From Achatina immaculata (Eukaryota; Mollusca; Gastropoda; Stylommatophora; Achatinidae): 64,000 nucleotides of DNA. The position numbers and the translations under genes were made by a program. The notes under the pieces were generated by a model. The model made no database searches, was not told the DNA's origin, and worked only from the letters and a program-made list of their open reading frames with translations. The stretch lies in NCBI GenBank assembly GCA_009760885.1, contig CM019718.1, positions 32,666,030 through 32,730,029 on the forward strand, given 5' to 3'. Shown here in pieces: positions 1 to 11,540 of this stretch (the first letter of the stretch is position 1; each line of letters begins with the position of its first letter).

Positions 1-365
1 GTTTTCTAAGTAGATTTAGACATATTTAGACGACTGGAGAAGTAGTTAGGAGGTTATTTCAGACATTCATTCAGCTGAAATGCAATACGGAGTCACAATA
101 CGAGATCGACAAGTAGATCTACACATCTCAGATGGTAAGTAGGGGTAAGTAGCGCGAATCTAGACCTAGCCGATGGTGAGCTGGCCACAGTCAGTGTCTA
201 AAAACATCACATTACTTCTTTTTTCCTAAAAAACTCTGCATTTATGAAATTTTCATTCATTTAGCTATACTTTGACACATATTACGTATACGGAAGTACA
301 TGGAAATACTGTTTTCCATTCCATTTTACAACTAGACCCCCTTACAGTCAAGACCTGCATTTTTA
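1..365 (+). repeat. Dispersed repeat, cut by the window's left edge
   Basis: This segment matches the reverse complement of about 46190-46545 over most of its length, with scattered substitutions. Shared blocks include the stretch around 200-260 and the 'acatggaaatactgttttcc' block near 299-318. It is therefore one copy of an interspersed repeat of at least 350 bp. No transposase or RT reading frame was found in either copy, so the class is unknown. The left end is outside the window. Confidence 0.7.
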
Positions 366-1489
366 CTCCCGCACGCCATGACACATCCGTGTTTTTCCTC
401 CAGCATGGAAAGAGTTAAGAACCAAAACAGCACTTCTGGCTATCATCTATACCAATCCATGACAAACTGTATGGTGATCTTAACAGCTTAAGAGAAATGG
501 CAGCATTCTTCAAAGATATCTAAGCTGATGTATGAAAATGTCTGGTGAAAAAGTATTATGAAGTTAAAAAAAGATAAAAATTCTCTCAATAAATGTTTAT
601 CTGTAAGCTTTGTATACCCCCACATTTACCTTCTCAATGGCAACAAGAGGCCATAAGACACCATCCTCTGTTCTTATTTTGTGGACCGGTTTCTGAATGG
701 TTACATCACAGCTGTCTCTGCTGGGTATAAACTGTAAATAATTTATGTGAATATTTATTCACAAAAGATCAACCATCTGAATAAATGATCTCAATTCTTG
801 TTGTACGGTAAAGATTTTAATAACAAGTACAAAACACATGAAGATCTAGCAGATAAATAATTCAAAACATATTCTGGTTATTTTGCTGTTAGAGCTGGAA
901 AAATGTAAAGGGTGTTCTGGTGCAGGCAGTCTATGCTATGGAACATCCCATTTTACACTGATTCATTTTTCTCACCATCAGTTCAGCTTATTCTAAATTT
1001 ACAAATATTTGTGACAATATACAATACTTATTTAATGTAAGACTACTTATTTTAAAATATGTGTACAAATTATAAGACAGCTCTATTTTATGTTTATGCT
1101 TTAAAACACCTGTCTTTACTTTACTTTTACTTTATAATCCCTCTTCTTGTTTTTCAACAAATCCTACAAAATGTGTTCTCTTACTCTACCGTACCAAAGC
1201 CTCGTAGTTTCCTATTTATAAAAAATTTTTCCTTAAAACTATACCTGAAACTAACTTCATGTAATAAGTATTTGTTCGTTTCTTACTGTTGTTCAGGTTT
1301 GCACCAGACATGGCAGGAGACCGTGTTTATCTTTGTCTAGTTGGTACCTGCTAGAGAGACTGAATCTAAGCTATGGAATTTGTGTCATGACCTCGTTTCT
1401 TTCCGGGTGTCACGATCCCTCATGTCTGCTGAGCAGTTACTAAAGACTATATCAACGAAACACCTTTTTTTGGGGGTGCTAGTTGGCTA
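366..1489. other. Non-coding stretch, nothing recognised
   Basis: AT-rich unique-looking sequence. The only open frames are short and show no recognisable protein family or splice-flanked exon. Confidence 0.5.
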
Positions 1490-1625
1490 AGTCGATAGTA
1501 CGCTGTTCTCTCGTGGCTAGATGGCTGCTCATCCTACCGGAGTTCGTGTTTGAATCCCAGGTAATTCTCTTGTGATTTTTCTTTCTCTCACGTCTCACTA
1601 AAGTGCTTTGTCTACGATTTTTTCG
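1490..1625 (+). repeat. tRNA-derived SINE fragment
   Basis: A tRNA-like head is followed by a B-box-like 'gtttgaatcccaggtaatt' around 1548-1565 and then a pyrimidine-rich 'tttttctttctctcac' body. The same order (B-box-like block, taattc, tttttctttctctcac) recurs at 53590-53700, which marks it as a dispersed repeat. It is too divergent to be a working tRNA gene. Confidence 0.5.
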
Positions 1626-2201
1626 AGGTCTAATCCTACAAAATTTGTTCTCTTACTCTGTCAATCAATCAATATTCTTCACTTAATGCCAGTTTGTCCA
1701 TCATGTATTCTTCATTTATCTCTGTGCTGCAGGATTGCTGCAGAACATATAAAGCCAGTTAAAACAAGGGGGGGGGGTCCAAATTCTCTGGACATATCAT
1801 GAGAAGGCAAGTTAGAGAACTGTACAATCACTGAAAAAAAAATTGGAGATCAACAGAAAAAAATATGGACAGATTGACCATGTAGGATAGGAAAGGAAAG
1901 AACCGTTTTGGTCAGAATACCAAGTCCAACTTCAAATGAAGAAATGTAATCATCAAAACTTACTGATGTGGCACCAAACTTAATGTCAGGTGTTTTCCCT
2001 ATTAAAAAAATGACAACACACCTGTGATGCTCCATATGTCTGGGAGATCTCCTGAACAAACAGTTGATGCAGGTATGATGCTACCGGCACTGGTGTGTAG
2101 TTCTTACCATTTAACAGCTTTGCCCTTTTTTCAACAGTTGGAAATTTTCTGTTCAGAAAATATATAAATCAGAATTTAAGCAAAAACACTTAAACTCTGT
2201 A
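1626..2201. other. Non-coding stretch, nothing recognised
   Basis: Short open frames only, none with a family signature. A run of about 10 G lies near 1768. Confidence 0.4.
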
Positions 2202-2267
2202 CTGACTTCATGGCCCTGAATAACTTTTGTTACAAATAATACCTAATTTATCCTCCTTTATCACTTT

Positions 2268-2291
2268 TGTGTGTGTGTGTGTGTGTGTGTG
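2268..2291 (+). repeat. (GT)n microsatellite
   Basis: Uninterrupted dinucleotide GT run. Confidence 0.95.
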
Positions 2292-2394
2292 CAGTTTCTT
2301 TAAAAAATTATGAATCTGGGCTCTTTTGCTGATGATGCAGTGATGAATACAGTTTACTACAAACCCATCAAATAACACCTTTACTGACAAACAA

Positions 2395-2505
2395 ACACAT
2401 CGTAAGTGAAATAAAAAGAGCACTATACAAGACAATCTTTCTCCCAATTCTGTGCTGTGTCAAACATGGACACTTACAGATAAAAATAAAAGGAAACCAT
2501 TATGA
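2395..2505 (+). mobile_element. LINE reverse transcriptase C-terminal fragment, 5' half of a split copy
   Basis: The + strand reads a degraded version of the RT thumb signature (ALYKTIFLPILCC followed by a histidine/lysine-rich stretch). The continuation of the same protein (IRN..., then the VKWFGRVTPDS motif) appears at 3345-3545 on the same strand. The minus-strand RTE at 2509-3340 lies between them, so this older LINE was split by a later insertion. Degenerate; no catalytic residues are kept here. Confidence 0.5.
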
Positions 2506-2508
2506 CAT

Positions 2509-3340
2509 CATCATCATCATCATCAGGTGCCGTGCCGACTAGCGTTGGCTATTATGCTTCTCCAGAGTACCCGATCCTTCATGCAGGCCATCAGTTCAGC
2601 TGGTGATCTCCTCTCACATCATCCCATCAGACTGTCCAGTATCATTTTTTTGGTCTTCCTCTTGATCTTCTTCCTTCTATTTTTCCTGTTGTTATAATAT
2701 TTTCAGTGCCCCCTCTTCTCATTGCATGTCCTATGAAAGTACATTGTCTCTCTCTTATCTTTCTGACAAGGTTTTTTGTCTCTCCAGCTCTTCTCATACA
2801 TTCTTCATTAGTTATTTTTGCTGTCCAGGGGATTCGCAACATTCTTCTAATAAACCACATTTCTGCTGCTTCCAATGATTTCTGTGCAGACTTGCCTATT
2901 GTCCATGATTCACTTCCATATAACAAGATAGGTTCAATATAGCATTTTAGGACTCGTTTTCTAACATTCATTGATAAGGACGTGTTAGCTAATATGTTTC
3001 TCATTCTCTGAAATGCAGTCTTTGTTTGGCTTATTCTGTTCCTAATTTCTGTTCTGCATTTCCCATCTGAAGTTATTACTACTCCAAGGTATTTGAATTC
3101 TGCACCTGCTTTAGAATAGTTCCGTTTAATTTAATACTGCATGCTGGTGGATTCTGTTTCTTAGATATAACCATATTCTCTGTCTTTTTGATGTTCAAAG
3201 TAAGGCCTTTCTGTTTACTTTCTTTGGCGACTTTATCCAAGAGATTTTGCAGGTCTTGTTGGTTCTCAGCTATCAGTACTGTGTCGTCAGCATACCGAAG
3301 GTTGTTAATATCACGACAGAAACGATATATTTGAGAAAAA
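2509..3340 (-). mobile_element. RTE-type LINE, 5'-truncated, (TGA)n tail
   Basis: Minus-strand frames encode the RYADD catalytic box of the palm (about 3270-3290), then the thumb and C-terminal domain (YIEPILLYGSESW, MWFIRRMLRIPW, GRRSRGRPKK) down to about 2645. The remaining C-terminus (LMACMKD, VLWRSIIAN-like) is readable in shifted frames to about 2530. A (CAT)n tract at 2503-2524 is the 3' tail read on the other strand. The frame is broken between 3079 and 3004. The 5' part (endonuclease and RT fingers) is missing, as is usual for LINE insertions. Confidence 0.8.
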
Positions 3341-3344
3341 ACAC

Positions 3345-3545
3345 TAAATGCAACACAACAGATCAAATCAGAAACGGCATATCAAGTAAAGGTTGGAGTA
3401 TTATTACACTACATCCAGAAACAACATGTCAAATGGTTTGGCCGCGTGACACCAGACAGTACGCCACAGAAAACATTCATGCTAAAAACTGCAGGAAACA
3501 GAAAAAAAACAAAAGCAAACCGCTGATCGTCACAGTCGGTAAACA
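3345..3545 (+). mobile_element. LINE C-terminal fragment, 3' half of the split copy
   Basis: The + strand reads the DQIRN motif, then (in a shifted frame) QHVKWFGRVTPDSTPQ and a basic tail, which is the usual C-terminal part of RTE-like LINE ORF2 proteins. It continues the fragment at 2395-2505 and is interrupted by the minus-strand RTE. Frames are shifted, so it is dead. Confidence 0.5.
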
Positions 3546-4164
3546 TACTTTACTTTTGAAGGCGTAGCAGTTTGGTTTTGGTGTACCGACTTCACGGCCC
3601 TGAATAACTGAACAACAGAGCAGAGGGAAATCACCTGCGGATAAACATAAACCAAAAGCTCACAGACAGCTGGGCCATTAAAACAACAGCGATAATCCGT
3701 GATTTTCTCCAGTGATCATAACTTGCCTGCTAAATAAGATGGTCGCGGGCTTTCTAGTGCCTGTTGTCGGAAGTTTGATTATCCAGATGTGCCTTATAGC
3801 TGTACTCATGTTCAAATTCTCCCTGAATTCTCCAATATACCGAATGTACAACAAGCTTAAAGTTCTGTCAAAGAAAAAGATTCTGTTTATGCTTCTTTAT
3901 TAGAAATGATCATAATTGTGCTGCTCATCTGGTTAAACTTGAGTCAGGTGACACCCACTTTCGTTTAGTGACCGCTTGGTGTAGTTCTGCAACTAAAAAT
4001 TAATTGAGTTACTGCCCCTACAATATTTGTGCCAGTTTGCACTTGTGAAGCGTTTGACATTGTGTGTTTGCGTGTACGTGCGTATGTGTGCGCGCGAGCT
4101 TGGAAGAAAAGGGGGAAGTATCTTTCCTGATGGTACTCAATGGGGGGAGGGGGAATAAAGGCCG

Positions 4165-4295
4165 AATAAAGCCATGGAGACATCTAGGGGATATGGTGTT
4201 AGTGACCATATTTTCGTTGACCAGTCGGCAACTAGAAGTAAAGTCACCAACAGTGCTGTCGTATTGACTCATTGACGCCTATATGTTCCTAATTT
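4165..4295 (+). repeat. Dispersed repeat family 'GATATGG-TTAGT', copy 1
   Basis: Contains the core 'ggatatggtgttagtgacc' plus 'atattttcgttgacc', then a 'cagtcggcaactagaagtaaa' type tail. Relatives lie at 36700-37150 (tandemly amplified), 40675-40790 and 41505-41560. No coding potential seen; class unknown. Confidence 0.5.
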
Positions 4296-4335
4296 AAAAC
4301 GCTGGTCACATACTGCCTCGTATTCTCATCTTTGA

Positions 4336-4749
4336 GAATGGATGTCAAGCATGGTCTATGAATAAGAGAGTACAGCGAGACACGGAGGCCATGGGAATGT
4401 GGTTTATAAGAAGGATGTTGAAGGTACCATGGACACCCAAGAAAACCAATGAAGAAGTCCTAAGAGAGGCTGGGGTTAAAGGGAAAATTATAGCAAAGAT
4501 CAGAACCAGACAAACGAGATTTATAGGACATTTCCTGAGAATAGGAAAACTGGAACACATTGTGGCAAGTGGAAAAATTGAGGGAAGACGAGACAGAGGA
4601 AGACAGAGAGAGAAGTTACTGGATGGGCTGTCAGTGTGGCTAAGAAGAAAGTCACCGGCGGATCTCATAATCACCGCGAAGGACAGGGAATTGTGGAGAG
4701 AAATGATCGCCTACGCCACTCGGCACGGCACTTAGATTAGATTAATTAG
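4336..4749 (+). mobile_element. RTE-type LINE 3' fragment with 14-bp target-site duplication
   Basis: An open frame from 4358 to 4735 encodes the RTE C-terminal domain (MWFIRRMLKVPWTP, QTRFIGHFLR, GRRDRGRQREKLLDGL, DRELWREMI). A TTAGA-type 3' tail follows (4733-4749). The insertion is bracketed by perfect copies of attctcatctttga at 4322-4335 and 4750-4763. This is a recent, strongly 5'-truncated insertion. The frame is intact but lacks RT and endonuclease domains, so it is not a functional gene. Confidence 0.9.
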
Positions 4750-4763
4750 ATTCTCATCTTTGA

Positions 4764-5365
4764 TCACCGCATGTTCGGAAATACCCATAATTTTTTGTTA
4801 GTCGATGGATCATCCTCATCGCATGTCGAACGATTAGTCCATAAGCGCTCCGATCCCATCTTCAATATTTCCACAAGTGGCGGCTGACGATACCAGAATT
4901 TTAAAAATTATTTTAGTGGAAATGTTGCTGTTTTGAAGTAAATTTACTTTTTAGAGAAGTGCAATAAGAAGGTCTGACTAGGGCATTTGTAAGTAAAGTT
5001 CTAAACCTAGCATACTGATTAAAATTTTGGGTTAAAATTTAAATGTAACTTTACTTCTGTCGACCGGTTTACTTAACTGTCTCGTGTTTGAACGGTCAGG
5101 TTAGCTAGCAGGTGATATGATCAAGCCGTTAATCTCATGGAAGTAGACCATGTTAAAGTCAGAAGAATTTTATATCAGCTTCAGTACTCATGTGGGTACA
5201 GCGTGGGATGCCCCATTGGAGATAGGAATATTTATGGACTTGTTCTAAACTCGAGAATTTCTGGAGAGTAAAGTTTATGCTCTCTGTAGCTGATGCCATG
5301 ACGATTTTAAAACACCAGCTTCGAATCGGAGTAGGAGTGAGCTGTTGTGGCTTGTTTTAGGTCCT
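4764..5365. other. Non-coding stretch, nothing recognised
   Basis: No open frame over 60 codons and no repeat match inside the window. Confidence 0.4.
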
Positions 5366-5690
5366 AGAATGGACTTAGGATAGAAGCGGTAGAATGGACT
5401 TAGGATAGAAGCGGTAGAGTGGACTTAGGATAGAAGCGGTAGAATGGACTTAGGATAGAAGCGGTAGAATGGACTTAGGATAGAAGCGGTAGAGTGGACT
5501 TAGGATAGAAGCGGTAGAATGGACTTAGGATAGAAGCGGTAGAGTGGACTTAGGATAGAAGCGGTAGAATGGACTTAGGATAGAAGCGGTAGAATGGACT
5601 TAGGATAGAAGCGGTAGAGTGGACTTAGGATAGAAGCGGTAGAGTGGACTTAAGATATAAGCGGTTGAGTGGACTTATGATAGAAGCTTC
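5366..5690 (+). repeat. 25-bp minisatellite, 13 units
   Basis: Thirteen units of exactly 25 bp. The main variant is A or G at the fourth base (agaatgg versus agagtgg). The last two units are the most divergent. 25 is not a multiple of 3, so no long repeat-encoded ORF arises. Confidence 0.95.
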
Positions 5691-6780
5691 TTGGTTTATT
5701 CCAGCACAGTGAAAACGGTGTCGAGCCTTACTGCGTTAGTCAAGCCGAACCAAAGCTTACACTTTTTATGCAGTGTGTTTCATAACGGATGGACATATTT
5801 TGCTTCTTGTTTACAAGAGCACAGTAGTCGACTGTTTTTTTTTAATTGATTGTATTTCAAACGTCTGACTTCTGGAGTTAATGTTAGTCTAGTTCCAGTC
5901 GAATGATCTTCACAGGAAAAGCACGAGCACAGTATTAAAGTAACAGCGCGGTGTGAGGTCACTCATGCGTGAGCTATTGATCCTTATTTTTCTGAGAACG
6001 AACATGGTGCAGCCGTAACATTTACCGCCGAGTGTTACGACCATATGCTGATCAACTTCTCCATTCCCGGGTTGCAACGGCTTAGTTTTACCTAAATGTG
6101 GTTGCAACAAGATGGTGCCGCTTGTCTTACGGCACGACTGCCAGTGGCAACCCTTCAACACCACTTCCCCAGATGCCTCATTTTCAGATTTGCTGACGTC
6201 CATTAGCTGCCAACATAATCGGATCTGACCCCGCCGTACTATTTCCTGTGGGGTTATCTAAAGGAAAAGGTTGCGCTGATAAGCCCCATATAAGCTCTGG
6301 AACTCGGGCAAAGCACTCGGAGAGAGACAGCGGCCATTCCAGTTGATGTGCTGCACCACGTTATGACGGGGATAATAAACAAAACCAAAGAATGATCAGG
6401 TGGTGAACATCTAAGGGATGTGATGCACAACCTTGAAACCGATATGAACTCCTGTATCTTGGGTATGTGTTACACACACTCTATATTAAATGTGTTTATT
6501 TCAGTCCTAGATAACTGCACTGAGAGCAGCGGTGGTTTGAGTAGGATGGTGGATAGTGAGTTTAAGACTTGCTGTTGACGCCCTCTGAAAAAATGGGTAC
6601 CCGACATACTAGTGTTTGGGGATAACACTCTCTGAAGATAAATAATGTTTTCTGCAGGGTGAGGCACACCTGACTGCTCTGCACACACCGCTCACAGTGA
6701 ATGAAGAAAAAAAAAGAGGATATATCACACGAACTTCATCTGCACAGACTGAGGGACTCTGTACAGAGCTTCTGAAACTA
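5691..6780. other. Non-coding stretch, nothing recognised
   Basis: Open frames on the minus strand (5780-6203, 6470-6688) show no family signature and no splice-supported exon structure. Confidence 0.4.
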
Positions 6781-6784
6781 AACA

Positions 6785-6962
6785 CAAACACATACCCCCA
6801 AAACACATAACCCCTAAACACATATCCCCAAACCACATATCCCCCAAACACATATCCTCCAAACTACATATCCCCCAAACACATATCCCCGCCAATCACA
6901 TACCCACAAACACATACCCCAAACACATATCCCAAACACATACCCATCCAAACACATACAAA
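6785..6962 (+). repeat. Degenerate short tandem repeat (AAACACATATCCCC-like)
   Basis: About twelve imperfect copies of a 14-16 bp unit built on aaacacatatcccc. It creates spurious glycine/tyrosine-rich frames on the minus strand. Confidence 0.85.
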
Positions 6963-7096
6963 CACCACGCAGAAAATGAGATGGTAGAAAGGTGGTCACA
7001 GCGAAGATATGTGTGGGACTGACAGCTTAGAGGCCTTCAGTTCCCGTTCGCGTTTGTTTGCGCTAGTTCAAAGCAACAGCGAAAGATTTTCATTAA

Positions 7097-7175
7097 GTTG
7101 GTTTTTGTGCTTATAACTTTTGAATGCCATATATTCTGAAGATTCTTGAAGATCGATGCTGCTTTTACAAGTCTA
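7097..7175 (-). mobile_element. Small RTE fragment (TAAGA-tail family)
   Basis: Matches 47377-47455 closely (shared 'tttttgtgcttataactttt' and 'gatgctgctttt' blocks). It is a short internal piece of the same RTE family. Confidence 0.6.
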
Positions 7176-7224
7176 ATTCAAAACAAGTCTAATTCAAACT
7201 TTTAGTCATCTTAAGACTTTCACC

Positions 7225-7811
7225 CTCATAGCTTGGCAGTTAAAAACATACTGTTTCGCCATCTCCATCTCCCCCAGACCGAGCCTGATACACGTGAACT
7301 TTTTGGGGAACCCCCATTGGTGGCCTACAGACAGGACAAGAACCTTAGGGACCTTTTAATTCGTAGTCATCTTAAGACAGATGACACTTTTTATGGTACC
7401 AGACGTTGCGGACGCCGCAGATGCAACACTTGTCCATTTGTTGTCGAGGCTAGCCAGATCTCCTTCCCTAAGTCCACGTTATCAGTTCAGGAGGGTTTCA
7501 CATGTACTTCACGCAATGTTATTTATGCTATTATGTGCAAACGTTGCGGTTTGAAGTACATAGGGGAGACTGGCTTACGCTTAGGAGATCGATTTCGCCA
7601 GCATCTCAGTGATATTTCTAAGAGGGCCTGGGCACCTGTGGCTAAACATTTTTGCCTTAGCAACCACAGGGGAAAACAGGACATTTCTGTTAGTGCGATC
7701 CGCTCTTGTTCTGCTGATGTACGATCTCGGAGGGTCCTAGAACAGCACTTTATTTTCCAGACTGGCTGTCTCCACCCAGCTGGAATTAACAATGTCTTCA
7801 GCTTTCTGTAA
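7225..7811 (+). pseudogene. Penelope-like element ORF, C-terminal part with GIY-YIG endonuclease
   Basis: The 192-codon frame begins inside the connector region (NILFRHLHL, LFGEPPLVAYRQDKNLRDLL), continues through a Cys cluster (CGRRRCNTCPF) and ends in a GIY-YIG nuclease domain (VIYAIMCKRCGLKYIGETG, then RFRQHL). This order is typical of the C-terminus of Penelope-like retroelements, in which the GIY-YIG domain nicks the target. The reverse transcriptase that should precede it is absent, so this is a 5'-truncated copy. The visible part has no stop or frameshift, suggesting a fairly young insertion. The ATG at 7233 is only the first in-frame Met, not a real start. Confidence 0.85.
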
Positions 7812-8330
7812 CTTCTTTAGTTTTCCACCTCCCCCCTTTTTTAACTCTCTTTCTCTATGCTACCTCTCCCTACCACCACCCTCTTTTCTTCTCTGGCAAT
7901 ATTTTGGTGTCTATAGGGTCTTGTCCTATTCACCAGTTTCACATTTTCTCCCTGCAGGTGTTTATGTTCTTCATTCATTATTTCTCCGCGTCCCCATTTC
8001 CCTCCTCTCTCCCCACGACACCTCCTCTAGTGGCTATCATGTTTCTATTGCCTTTCCCCCCACCCCTTTCATCCACTTGTTTTCCTCCTCTCTCTCCACC
8101 TCTTCTTTACGATTGGCTCTATCTGGTATCCTTTGTTGTGGTCAGCGAGGTCGTTCCTTCCACTACACACATTTCTGTTTTCTACTTCTGGAGGAGGCCA
8201 TATTCAGATAAGTTCTTCGTTTTTTATTTATTTTTTGTTTTTGTCTCATGTGTGCATGTAATCCTCGAAAAAGGCTCACGCCGAAATATCGGATGTTGTA
8301 TGTTTTTCATTTATACATTCTCACACTTTC
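7812..8330 (+). mobile_element. 3' tail of the Penelope-like element
   Basis: Pyrimidine-rich sequence after the GIY-YIG stop. At 8263-8290 it carries a 'ggctcacgccgaaatatcgg' block, a signature often seen near the ends of Penelope-like elements. GGC-TCAC-GCC followed by GAAA could be stem II and the conserved GAAA of a decayed hammerhead motif. Long frames here are low-complexity shadows. Confidence 0.45.
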
Positions 8331-9055
8331 TATTCGTTTTTTCTCACCTTACTCACTCACTCCCTCACTTTGTAAAACTGCACCATACACCTCTATCTAC
8401 CTTTTTTATTTAAACCAGTTTTACTGCAGTCGCCATCACCTTTTATCTGTCTAATTCTAACTTCCTTTCTCTGTCATTACGTGCCCAAAAAAATTTGAAG
8501 TTCAGGCATCACCTCTCAGAAAACACCTGGCAGTTGGGAAGCAGGCGACAGGGGAGATATTTACGTTGTCAAATCATGATGAACTATTTGAGAAGGTCGT
8601 TACAAGCATTTCTAACAGGAAGACAAACAAGTCTGATCTCTAAGGTTCTCAGATCTAACGGTCTTGGATATTAGATAAAAGTTGCAAGGTAATCTTTGAA
8701 TTTAGTTTAAGATGTATGGGTATTAGGAATGACGTGACGGATTCAGTAACAATCATCGCGTGTATTCTTATATTGCTGGCATTTTCAAGAAGTAAGGAAC
8801 TGAATATATGATTTCATGGAATTTTGTAAAGAAGAGCTGCATAATTTATAAAATTAGAACTAGAAAAAGAATAAATAAAGGGAAATGCGAGAAGTATTCA
8901 TTTAAAATATATTAGCCATGTCACACATGCTGAGAAATATCTTCACTGAAAGGTGGTGGTTCCATTCTGTTACAGTTATGCACCTATTAGCCCAACATGT
9001 CTGACCCCAGCTTGAAGCGTTTTTAAGAATTGATTAATCTTCCAACTCCTATCCC
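8331..9055. other. Non-coding stretch, nothing recognised
   Basis: No coding signature, and no repeat recurring elsewhere in the window. Confidence 0.4.
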
Positions 9056-9170
9056 TATTCACTTGGCCAAATTGCTATCTGTATCTAGGGGCACCAGAGC
9101 GATGTAGAACAGGGTCTTGGCCAGCAATGGTTCACCAACCCTGATCCAGCTATGGGTCATGGATGGTAGT
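9056..9170 (+). repeat. SINE-like repeat fragment ('GGGTCTTGG' family)
   Basis: Contains 'gaacagggtcttggccagc', 'atggttcaccaaccctgat' and 'agctatgggtca'. The same order is found at 60040-60110 (+) and, inverted, at 58480-58560 and 60490-60560. See the fuller copy at 59830-60115. Confidence 0.5.
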
Positions 9171-9723
9171 CTCATTCAGCTTGAGCTGTGCATCATCACC
9201 TCCAGAAATATATCCCAACAGAAAAATTTTAAAAAAGATTGAGAGGAAGATAGTTCTACAGATCATCAGTTCTAGAAGTTGGCAGTAGAAGGATCTATGG
9301 GAAGCATTGAGGAGAAGGGGACCTACTGGAAACATAGAACCAACTGAGCAAAAAAAAAAAAAAAAAGTTCTGGAGACATTTGGGATGTGTCCTGGCAGGA
9401 AAAGGGGCTGCAGCTTCAAAAGTTTGGGAACCATTGGTGTAGGTGGGTGGACAAACATGAAGAGATGGATGTGAAGCAGTTTGACCAGGTATATTGTGAA
9501 TGCAACAGGCAGAGCAAGCTGAAGATTCATGGTGGCTAACCTTCCAACAGGAGAGGAAACAGAACAGTAATATTGTAACTGACAGATATTTTTATTTGTG
9601 TTATAATCAGTTTCATTGATCAAGCTGTATCATTGAAGAGAGGGGAGAGGAGGAAGTTTTTTTGTACAGAAATCTGCAGTCAACCTGTCCTGAGGAAATG
9701 GCCCTAATTAATAACAATTTTCC
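9171..9723. other. Non-coding stretch left of the inverted-repeat element
   Basis: No family recognised in the minus-strand frame 9150-9623. A 19-base A run lies near 9350. Confidence 0.4.
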
Positions 9724-10059
9724 CCCTGGGAACAACTGTGTTAAGAGCACACTTATCTTAACATAGTGTTTGTGAGACAGGGAACATAGATCTGTTTGCT
9801 TAAAAACTCTGACCTACTTCTATAGCCCAGAAACTTGTAGCAATCAACACTAATTGCAATTATTATTTTTGTAAAATGTAATGTCAGGTTGGTGGACGAA
9901 TGGGGACTTGGAGATCTCTGGCAGGGATGAGGGAAGCCTGGTGTGAAACCAATGAATCCAGGACGTGACAAGCCTATAGGTCTTTACAACAATGGCTATC
10001 AGAATGATGTAAACAAAACAGAGCCAGCAGACTATAGATGGCGGGGAATGGATATTGTT
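9724..10059 (+). repeat. Left arm of a long inverted repeat
   Basis: About 336 bp from 'ccctgggaacaactgtg' to 'ggatattgtt'. It is the reverse complement of 14641-14956 plus the terminal block 15181-15263, with roughly one difference per 10-15 bases. Both arms contain the same incidental frame. The outermost bases (ccctgggaacaac) match the right terminus (gttgttcccaggg). This looks like the terminal inverted repeat of a foldback-type or other DNA transposon; no transposase was found. Confidence 0.85.
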
Positions 10060-10375
10060 GAAGCACTCATCAGATTCCTCATCTCAGAGTCAGAGTGTCT
10101 TTGTGGAACTGTCTCCAAACCATCTGACATGGAGAAGGGACTTACATACAGCCACCAGAGGCTGGAAAACAAAGTTTTGGCCAGGCCAGCCACACTGTCT
10201 TCAGGCCAGTTCGAGCAAGACCATATTCTGCCCTAGCAAGGAAAGGTGCTGAAGTCGGAGTTACCCAGCCAAAAGGCGCATAGCAAAAATCAGGGTAACA
10301 CGCATTATCGCTAATGAATGTCTCTATCTGCAGTATTCAAACATGGTGCTCGCCCTGTGAAGACTAACCAGGCAG

Positions 10376-11540
10376 GTGCAGTGCCGGGCCCCCTGCCTCG
10401 AAAGGGTCCACCCAATGCTACTGGAGGTCCTCTCAGTTCGTCTTGTGGAGTCAGTAGACATGAGAGTAGAGCTACTGGCCAAAAAATACAACAGAAGAAA
10501 ACAGCCAAAAAGCAAGAACTTAATGCAGTGGAATGCTGAGGGTGTCAGCAGTGTTAGAGATGGCTATAGCAAAAAGGTGGAACTAGAGAACATACTTTTT
10601 GCAGAGCAGGTAAGTATATGCTGCATACAGGAGACGCACCTAACCAAAGATGCCGCCTTTAAAATCAGAGGCTACCAGTGTTTTAGGTCAGACCGACAGG
10701 ACAGAAGAAAAGGAGGAGTACTCACACTTGTTAAGAATAACATCAGCGCATGTCAGGTGGGAGTGTACATGGAAGGAGCCGAATATCAGATGATCCATCT
10801 AAAAAATAGTAATACAGATTTCCACCTCCTTAACTATTATTGTCCTAATGACCGCCCACTTGCTTTAGAAACAATCCCACACAAAGAGAGACTGATGGTC
10901 TGTGGTGATTTTAACAGCCATTCCCAGAGCTGGGGCTATGACCACATAGACAAGAGAGGAGAGGAAGTTGAGAACTTGCAGGATGATTATAGACTTCTCC
11001 TGATCAACCAGCCAGTGGATCCCCCAACATTTTACTCAAGGGCTTGGCGTACAACCTCAGCACCAGATCTGGCATTCCACTCTCCAGATCTGAAGTGGAA
11101 CATTACATGTGAAGTTGGAAAACAACTTGGAGGTAGTGACCATCGGCCAGTCTTCCTGACAATAGAAAATGAACTCCTTAACACCAGTAGCCCTCTCCCC
11201 AGATGGAACTATAAAAAAGCAAACTGGACAATGTACAGACATCATACAGGTATCCTGGTGGGACAGCTGTCCATAGAAGGTAAGGATATTAACAGCATAG
11301 TGAAGGAATTCAATGCTTGTATCCTTCAGGCCGCTCGTGAAACCATTCCCAGAGGAGCTCGCAGGGACTATAAACCATACTGGTCTAGTGAGCTGGGAAA
11401 ACTCCATGATGATGTGGAAACAGCTCGAAAGCAAGCAGAAAATAGACCATGCCAAGAACACCACAATAATTACCAACATTCTAAGGCCAAATTTCAGAGA
11501 GCAAAGCTGCAAGCCAGAAAGTTGGAGAGAGAAAACAGAG
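10376..11540 (+). pseudogene. I-like LINE ORF2, endonuclease domain
   Basis: AP-endonuclease-like domain that nicks target DNA for target-primed reverse transcription. Visible catalytic signatures in order: WNAEGV (about 10530), the QETHL glutamate (about 10628), GDFNSHSQSW (about 10902) and SDHRP (about 11138). All key positions are kept. The open frame starts at 10376, but the real protein start is unclear because the part before the WNAEG block overlaps another frame (10318-10539). The frame runs off course near 11535, where a one-base shift moves the protein into the frame of the downstream RT segment. Confidence 0.85.

Noticed and set aside
1490..1590. Possible tRNA gene
   Set aside because: Only A- and B-box-like pieces are present, no full cloverleaf could be drawn, and the block recurs at 53590 with the same tail; treated as a SINE.
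7792..8454. Three overlapping hydrophobic frames
   Set aside because: Pyrimidine-rich 3' tail of the Penelope-like element gives Phe/Ser/Leu/Pro-rich peptides without a family.
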